NCBI GenBank assembly: GCA_958299035.1
Contig: CATQJL010000001.1
Coordinates: 18,893,433-18,957,432, forward strand
From: Cylicocyclus nassatus
Lineage: Eukaryota > Nematoda > Chromadorea > Rhabditida > Strongylidae
Direction of reading: 5' to 3'
DNA: 64,000 nucleotides
Part shown: positions 56,861 to 64,000 of the stretch, piece by piece
Position numbering within the stretch: position 1 is the stretch's first letter
How the letters are laid out: every line of letters begins with the position of its first letter
Made by a program: the position numbers and the translations under genes
The notes under the pieces: model-generated
Databases searched by the model: none
What the model was told of the DNA's origin: nothing
What the model saw: the letters and a program-made list of their open reading frames with translations, nothing else

Positions 56861-57669
56861 AGGAGACGCAAGCATGAACAGTTTTGGAGAACTAACTAAT
56901 GAGACTGATTCAGCCAGAAGCAAAACAGATTAAAGACAGACAAAACAGACAATTATTGATTTAACTCATTTACAGTAAAACAATCATTATAAAAAGCTGG
57001 ATATCTGTTTGTCTATCAGTATGTATGTCTATACGGGTGTTTTAAAAAGAAGCTTTCATTTCTCAACCGATTCGGATCAAACTTGGAGCACATACACTTT
57101 GGCGAAGCGGGTGTCGTAAGCTTCTTTTCTTCATGATCAACACCGATTTTCAGAAATTTTCACTTACGAGACTGAAAGTTGGCACAGGGGGTTAGCAAGC
57201 ATGCTAGTTTCGAAAATATTATTAACAGGATCGGGCGAAATTGGGTTTGTTAGCTAGTAGTACTTATAATCAAATGGGACAAATTGTTGCTTCCCCAATT
57301 CTACTCAGCAAAAGTGAGCAAGTGATTCAGGCAAGAAGTTTGGCCATTCAGTCGATTTGGTCGTTTCAGATATGAATAGAGAATGTAAATGCCACAAACT
57401 CCAAAAATAAACGATGAAAAAGAGTGCTTTGACCGCAACAATTTGGCGGTCACTGCCACATACACAAACATGATTACTCACATATATGCATACACACATG
57501 CACACACAATGCGAATTGAAAGTCGCTTCTATCATTGTTGGTTACCTCTCATTCCTTATTGAAGATTCTGGGAAGACCACTAATAATAGAAAGCTATAAA
57601 CGAAACAAAAAATTTTATTTTTATCCAGGATCGACTATCAATTAATCTCGGCATCGTATAAGTATATAT
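56861..57669. other. Unassigned, with degraded family ends
   Basis: GACCGCAACAATTTGGCGGTCACTG (57431-57455) is an end of the CAGTGACCGCC family. The rest is AT-rich with no motif. Confidence 0.45.
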
Positions 57670-57926
57670 ATATCTTTCACTGATCTGTTCATCTTGCACA
57701 AATTGGTATATCTCTTTATTTGACCGACGTTTCGGCAATATCGCCTTCTTCGGGGTCTGAAAAAGTCGTGACCATGTAAACTGTCCAGTCAGCAACTCCA
57801 CGATCAAGCAAATGGTCCAACCTGTTAGCAAATCAAAAGAGTACAAATGACAAGATCGGGTCATTGCTCTGTCAACAATTCAATGCCGATACATTATCCC
57901 AATGACTGACCACCATTCTTCCAGAT

Positions 57927-59555
57927 CTAGCAAATTGTTCTCGGCCTGCTGTTAATGGAGAAGCCACAGAGGCTCTGGTAAGGAGCCAGCTCTTGTGTAA
58001 TGGCCAAGCACTCATCTTTTCTATTCATTTTCGGACATTCCGTCGCGATCCAAAACGCTTCTAAAGTTTTGCGCGTTAGGATTTCGGGCTCATAAGCTAA
58101 GATTGTGACCTCCACGCTTAAATTTGCGTCCTCGTGGCGCTGTCTGCGGTGTATGCTCAACGGCGTGGTGGGATTTGATCTTCTAAGCCCATCTAAGTGT
58201 TCTTCAACGCGTGTGCACAATGAGCGTCCGGTTTCACCTTTACACTATTCTTTCCATGATTGGCATGTAATACGGTACACTACACCAGAAACCATACAAT
58301 CACCTTGTTTGCCAAACGGGCAGATCCTACAGCTGGGAGTAGTACATAGTCTGTCATGCGCGCGATTGCGAAAAGTCGATGCTTGAGATTAACAGGCGAT
58401 ATGTCGACGACTCTTACCCAATCTTCTAGCTCCGCTTGCTGTAGTAACTTTCTGACTACCATACTCAATTCTTCTGACACAAATGGCAAGCAAAATGGAA
58501 TCTTACTTTCAGCTTCTGTTTTTTTCGGTAATATTTTGTCGGCGCTTTTTATGTATGCGCTTTTTGATAGGGTGCCCATTTGATTTTGCTACCGTATCAG
58601 CCAGTGCTAATGAATAGATCTTTTCTTTGCTTCCGGATGAGACCTTTGCAGCTGTTCTGTGCATATTACCTATTACAGACTTTTTCATGTGAACGGGATG
58701 AGCTGAAACGTGGTGCACTAATATATTTTTACTACTTGGCTTGCGATACTACCTCGTCTTGAACTCACCGTCCATTAACCGAATTTCAACATTTAGAAAA
58801 TGCTAGCCAGTCATTCGTGGGCCTGTCTCGAGTCAATTTTGTATGCGGAAATTGCTGTTTCAGTATGTCGTAACAGAGGTCAAGTTCGGCCTGCGTGGGA
58901 CATATGATAAAACAGTCGTCCACGTAACGCAATACAGCAAAGGTTTTCTTTCGAGAACAGGCGCCTCTACTTTCGACATAAACACGACAGCTAGCGTCGG
59001 GGCTAAACGTTGTCCCATGGCAAGGCCTATAATTTGCTTATAATAGTGTCCGGACCACCGAAATATTGAGCATTGAAGGCACTCATTCAATAAGGTCATT
59101 ATACCTCTGATAGAAATGCCTTGTAAATCAAGCGAGGATTGGTGTTCTTGCAACAGCTCAAAAATAGCTTCCATAGCATCGCGGTTTGAGACATTAGTGT
59201 AGAGCACATTTACGTCGAAAGATTCTACAACGCTTTCTTGATCTATGCGCGTACTACGTAGGCGATCCAGAAACGCAGCAGTATTAGGGAGGTGCGAAGG
59301 GACATACTTGAGTAACTGAGACAATATCAAATTGAGATACCAAGCGATCTTATCAGTTGGGCCCCCGATATTGCTAATAATAGGTCTAACTTTGAAGTCC
59401 TGGGGGTTCCTTGAAAGAAGACCGCTGGGAGATAACTTATGTGCTTTTATTAGAATGTACAATACCGGACAAATGGGTAAATCGATCTTGAGATTAGTTG
59501 CTAACACTTTCGGGATACCTTCCGATTGCGCTACTTTTACCCATACTTTATTCAA
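57927..59555 (-). pseudogene. Penelope-like reverse transcriptase plus GIY-YIG endonuclease
   Basis: Minus strand, 5'-truncated. 59555-58860: the RT palm, with YILIKAHK (33-40), KVRPIISNIGGPTDK (55-69), SFDVNVLYTNV (112-122, catalytic Asp) and GLAMGQRLAPTLA (177-189). A frameshift just after ERKPLLYC moves the catalytic box RYVDDCFII (58929-58915) to another frame. The thumb and linker follow (58718-58280: PIKKRIHKK, LPFVSEELS, VVDISPVNLKHR). Then come a cysteine linker (CPFGKQGDC near 58310) and the GIY-YIG core, where one strand reads CKGETGRS instead of YIGETGRP (key Tyr lost), ending ...PRTIC near 57927. Several frameshifts and stops make it inactive. Confidence 0.85.
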
Positions 59556-59564
59556 TTGTATAGT

Positions 59565-59665
59565 ATAATGTGTAGTGATAATAGTGTAATATAATAGTGT
59601 AGTAATAATAATAATAATGTGTAATAATAGTGTATAATAATGTGTAATATAATAGTGTAATAATA
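59565..59665. repeat. AT microsatellite between PLE heads
   Basis: Irregular repeats of TAATAATAGTGTAATA/ATAATGTGTA. They mark the junction of the two 5' truncated PLE copies. Confidence 0.85.
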
Positions 59666-60019
59666 GTATACCGTATTACATGCCAATCATGCAAAGAATC
59701 GTATATAGGTGAAACCGGACGCCCATTGTGCACACGCGTAAAAGAACACTTAGATGGGCTTAGAAGATCAAATCCCACCACGCCGTTGAGCATACACCGC
59801 AGACAGCGCCACGAGGACGCAAATTTAAGCGTGGAGGTCACAATCTTAGCTTATGAGCCCGAAATCCTAACGCGCAAAACTTTAAAAGGGTTTTGCATCT
59901 CGGCGGAAAGTCCGAAAATGAATAGAAAAGGTGAGTGCCTGGCCATTACACAAGAGCTGGCTCCTTACCAGAGCCTCTGTGGCTTCTCCATTAACAGCAG
60001 GCCGAGAACAATTTGCTAG
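59666..60019 (+). pseudogene. Penelope-like GIY-YIG endonuclease (right copy)
   Basis: The frame opens at the microsatellite as VYRITCQSCKESYIGETGRP and runs to ...RPRTIC and stop, about 118 codons. The GIY-type VYRI, YIGETGR and KEH residues are intact, unlike the left copy. There is no start codon of its own: the fragment is 5' truncated inside the endonuclease. Confidence 0.85.
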
Positions 60020-60275
60020 ATCTGGAAGAATGGTGGTCAGTCATTGGGATAATGTATCGGCATTGAATTGTTGACAGAGCAATGACCCGATCTTGTCATT
60101 TGTACTCTTTTGATTTGCTAACAGGTTGGACCATTTGCTTGATCGTGGAGTTGCTGACTGAACAGTTTACATGGTCACGACTTTTTCAGACCCCGAAGAA
60201 GGCGATATTGCCGAAACGTCGGTCAAATAAAGAGATATACCAATCTTGTGCAAGCTGAACAAATCAGTGAAAGGT

Positions 60276-61450
60276 TTTATTTTTGTTCAAATATTTTTTC
60301 TCAGTAACCAACAGATTAGCTCCTTGTCATCAAATTTCAATTTTCTACTATTAATTTCGCTTGTGTTTTACTCAAAAGGTACCGAGCAATAAGAAAGTGA
60401 ATTGTGCTCGATTCAAAAAGCATGGAGCTGAAAGGTGCCAAATTGCTAATTTCACAGAGCGAATTGTTAATTTGAAGTGAAGAAGTAAGTGAATTTATTA
60501 CATTTAAAGGTCATCCTGAACTAGATTTAAATTCGATCAGTTTTAGTGCAAATTGCGATAATCTTTAATTTCATAACGCGCAGATTTAGCCAGGAGGAAC
60601 AGATTTCAATTATTATTTCAACTTAGGCTAGAACAATAGTACGTGGTGAATGCTTGTTTCCCCAATTTTACACACAAAAGTGAACAAGTATCCAAGCAAA
60701 CAGCTGATCCATTCGGCTGAATTAGTCGCTACAAACATGGAAATGTAATCGCCGAAGGCTAATAGTGCATACTTTGACAAAATGACTTGTTGATCTAGAC
60801 GGACAAGCTTATTGAAATGGAGACGAAAATAACTCCAAAAACATTGACTTTAAGGTCATAGACATTTTGTTGAGCACGATATAGTTTTGCTTCATTAGCT
60901 AGATAGCGCAGAAGAAACTTGAATAGCCATTCAATCAAGTATCGTACAATGCCGTATCATTTCCTTACATTTCTCTACAATGCAGACAATTTTCTTCTAT
61001 GTTATGCACATTTAAGACTTACATCATACGTTCTAAGCTTTACAATGAAAAAGCAGCGTCAAATTATCCATCACTTTACGATTACAATGCTCCAAGTTGA
61101 TCTTTTGCAACTCAGAAGTTTTCGGTATTTATATTGTGCCATATCACCCTCTAGAGGCCACTTTGAGTACAGTTAATCAAGGTGGATAGGGCAGGATTGA
61201 GCTGAACATAAATGCATGTTTGGGAGCTTCTGCAACATACTATGTTGAGACCCGCACTAGTTCAGTTCTGTGGGACATCTCCATTCAAGCCCAACCATAT
61301 AATCTCTTCCTAAAACTAGATATTGGCACACGGAGTGAGAAGTTTGAAAGTTTTCGTTTTTTGTAACAATAGAAGTAAGCAATTTTTTTTCAAATTTGAT
61401 AAATGACGTAAACAAAAATCTTTGTTTCTCGCTCGCAAAAAATACTGCTA
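60276..61450. repeat. Dispersed repeat, copy B (partner 37802-38860 and 40730-40850)
   Basis: Blocks shared with copy A are listed there. The PLE right end abuts its start: the repeat's TTTATTTTTGTTCAAAT begins at about 60276. Confidence 0.6.
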
Positions 61451-61999
61451 TGCAAAAATTAAAGGATGTTTCAAGACACCACATTTGAATCAGCGTTCTT
61501 GAACATTGCGATGGGTGTACTTTCCGAGTTTTCTCAAAGAAAGGCAGTAGAACATTTTTTGCGGATATGTACCTAAGATTTCTGTTTATGAAGTTCATGT
61601 TGGAAGCTCAAGGGTGGCACTGTTATGAAACACTATAACAGCTACGCTGCTTGCAGTGAATAGAACAGTTACAAGTTACAAGATCTACTCATCTCACTCT
61701 GGACACCATAAGTGAAAATTAAACGTGTTCTGTAATGCCTCTTACAACCTCTAATTGAGTGCTCCACTTGGAGCACATGTATTATTCAGAACTCAAATGA
61801 CAGATATTTCTGCATCCCGCTTATCGCACGCTTAGGCATTTTGGGTAAAGACATTCAGCCTATTAATTTCATATGATCATGTGTGTCATTGCAGACAATA
61901 TTCGCTTTGTCTCACCCATTTTGCACCTCAGAAGAAGCTACGCCCCTTCCTAGTGTTTCTGTACATGTGTATTCGTTGCTTCAGATACGAACCTCCTCA
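61451..61999. other. No recognisable gene or element
   Basis: AT-rich, no motif or repeat recognised. Confidence 0.5.
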
Positions 62000-63820
62000 A
62001 AGTCAAAGGGTGTCTTAAAAAATGTGCGAACTGTATGATTGTTTATAACCTTTGTCATGAAAAGTTTCGAGTAGTTACGATACGATTTTGTAGCGCTTGC
62101 TTTACCTTAAATTTACAGTATAGAGCGAGCCACCGTATACTTCTTTCCTACTGTAGGATTACCGTAGGAAGTTTTGCCACACAGCCCAATGTGAAATAGG
62201 CCATCTGATGAAAAATTCTTCAAAAAATTTGGAAGGTTGTATAACAGTGTTTCCATATAAACTGATTCAATTACACAGCTGTTTGCGAGTTTTTTACGTT
62301 TTCCTAGTGGTGCAATTACATTGCTTAAGCGGTAATAATTGGATGGTTTCTTTCGTATCGCTACTAAACGTGATGAGAGAGTGGTGGGATGCAAATTGTG
62401 GGAATGACGCATATGTTCATCTGAATTGACTAGATTGTAGCAGAGTCAAAATTCGGAAGCGCATAGCGCAATTCATCGCCTCGCGATTCTTCCGACAAGA
62501 CAACTGACAAGAGTCCACTGCATGTCAAAAATCTTGCATTTTGGTTGTGATTATTTTGCCGCGACTAATAGTCTATCCATAATAATGAAAATGCAGGGCG
62601 TTTTCCATGCAAATCAGTTTCAAAAATCAAAAAAACCAAAGCGACCATCACTGCGTCACCATACTTTTGTGCAAGCCAGCACTGGTCTCGATTTCTGGAA
62701 CCAATTACAATAATAAACTCTTCTCTCCTGTGCGTGAAACAGCCTGTGGCTTACAAAACTAATAATCCGTTGTTCGGAATTTTTTGTACCTCTGTTGATT
62801 GTAATCAAACATGTATACGTGTGCCTTACAAAGTTTTTGAAGTATTGTCCGCTAGTTTTTGTACCGCTGTTACATCCTAATCAAGGGCGCATCTTGTACC
62901 CAAAATTAACGAGTTAAAGTTCGCTTATACTTTGAGCGAGATCATGATTGTGTCCAATGTACAGGAAACAACAAGTGCATTCTTAATAATCTTTGAAGGG
63001 TTGATGGTCTCTTTGTCCAGCCTCCATATCGAACTAAAGAGGATCAATGAATGTGAAAGCTACCTTATACTGTAAGAGTGAGATCGATGATAAGCATGCC
63101 ATATTATGAACCAAGTGGAAAAAATTCCAGCAATTTCTAATCGAGCGACTTTTGTGTCACGGATTTTCTTTATGAAAAATCTAAGAATTAGGTTAAATCA
63201 AAGCAAGCAAATGGAAAACACCATTCAATCTCACGTACGTATCATGAAGGTGGTAAAGCTATGCCCCCATTTACTCTGCATGCGTTATTGAATAAAAATT
63301 TCTACTTCTTCGGCGAGATCTTTGCACTGAGTGCCTCTTATTCCCTCATCATGTCACCAAGAAATCTGCTTTACCTAAATCTGATTTCAGCAAGACTTTC
63401 TAGGACCCGAAAATTCGTTGAAGTGGGCCAACTACAAACTCTTGGAAAAAGGTGATACACATTCCAGAAGAGGAATAGATGCGTCCACAGAACATCAGCC
63501 AATAGTTACAGCTACTATACTGGCTTTCATGTACCATTCTGACTTCTTATCCAATTCCGGGCGATTACAGATTCTTATATATAACGTGCTTATTTACCGC
63601 AAATTAGCAAGTGAATGTAGTAAAAAAATTTGAGATCTTGAATCTAAACTTGAAAGATCTCTACCCTGTTAGCCAATGTTCTTTTGACCTTTTCTTCTCG
63701 GTGGGATTGTAAATGGTCAAGAAATGCCGGCATCAACGGTAACAAATAATAATTAGTATCGAACGTTTTCCCGCATCCTTTTCAAGCTACCAATTTTTCT
63801 CTCACCTGGTTAATCGGAAA
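62000..63820. repeat. Dispersed repeat, copy B (partner 46270-49330)
   Basis: Starts with GGGTGTCTTAAAAAATGTGC, an eroded CAGGGTGTCCC-type end, and runs to the mariner-like end at 63823. At about 63570 it shows the site without the mariner-type insertion. Confidence 0.72.
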
Positions 63821-63822
63821 TA

Positions 63823-64000
63823 TTAGGTTGTTGCAAAAATAATGTCCGTTTTTCTAGACCTATGTTCCAAACGACGTTTTTCCATCAATTTTTCTTCTAC
63901 GATATAGAATCTGCATATCATTAGAAAACTCTCATCAAGTGCTTTCTAACGGTGGTGGAATTGAGCTTCTATCATCATCTGTGAGGATTTTACTAGCGTT
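63823..64000 (+). mobile_element. mariner-type left end, runs off the window
   Basis: TA-TTAGGTTGTTGCAAAAATAA begins an element that continues beyond the window. No coding sequence visible in the 178 bases present. Confidence 0.6.

Larger units (their letters stand above)
57670..60275. mobile_element. Penelope-like element pair, head-to-head (cluster 2)
   Basis: The left copy reads on the minus strand (about 59560 to 57670) with reverse transcriptase plus GIY-YIG endonuclease. The right copy reads on the plus strand (about 59666 to 60275) with endonuclease only. Outer ends are inverse (left TTTCACTGATCTGTTCATCT, mirrored at 60255-60275). Between the heads is an AT microsatellite (59565-59665). 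The same layout as cluster 1, but a different PLE family. Confidence 0.85.

Overview
This 64 kb window is AT-rich eukaryotic DNA made almost entirely of layered transposable-element debris. I find no host protein gene I can defend, no rRNA gene and no functional tRNA gene. The mixture of mariner/Tc1 fold-back elements, hAT, Harbinger-like, TTAA-flanked and Mutator-like non-autonomous elements with CR1-type and RTE-type LINEs, a gag-only LTR element and two GIY-YIG Penelope-like (PLE) clusters fits an animal. A clade V (strongylid) nematode is my best guess; that is inference from element families and base composition, not proof.

Layout. 1-6 kb: a mariner-type end, a perfect 25-bp hairpin, and two copies (650-1640, 5011-5689) of an inverted-repeat element carrying a tRNA-Ser-like module. 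7.6-10.9 kb: an LTR retrotransposon with 297-bp LTRs, a GCAC target duplication and a broken gag but no recognised pol. 11.6-14.8 kb: three nested levels, a Mutator-like element (10-bp duplication) holding a hAT element (8-bp duplication) that is mostly one 1.2-kb palindrome. 15.0-15.7 kb: a second hAT-like element holding an LTR-like insert with a 16-bp perfect hairpin. 20.5-22.3 kb: a fold-back element interrupted by an 811-bp GC-rich element built from short motifs at 22- and 30-bp spacing. 22.7-24.3 kb: a Tc1-type fold-back element. 26.2-29.8 kb: a decayed RTE LINE. 30.0-34.8 kb: a much better preserved CR1-type LINE on the minus strand. 35.1-37.8 kb: a mariner-type element containing a head-to-head pair of PLE fragments. 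40.9-46.2 kb: a 5.3-kb inverted duplication whose arms carry different later insertions. 46.3-49.3 and 62.0-63.8 kb are diverged copies of one repeat; 37.8-38.9/40.7 and 60.3-61.4 kb are copies of another. 51.5-53.7 kb: a long-inverted-repeat mariner element and a second Mutator-like copy. 55.6-56.9 kb: tandem units hit by small elements. 57.7-60.3 kb: a second PLE pair with a reverse transcriptase.

Because many repeats occur twice in the window, several insertions can be checked against an unoccupied paralogous site inside the same sequence. The most unusual objects are the 22/30-bp GC-motif array (20721-21531), the two head-to-head PLE pairs (one with a hammerhead-like core), the tRNA-like module inside an inverted-repeat transposon, and two different TTAA-flanked elements occupying what appears to be the same TTAA in opposite arms of the 5.3-kb palindrome.
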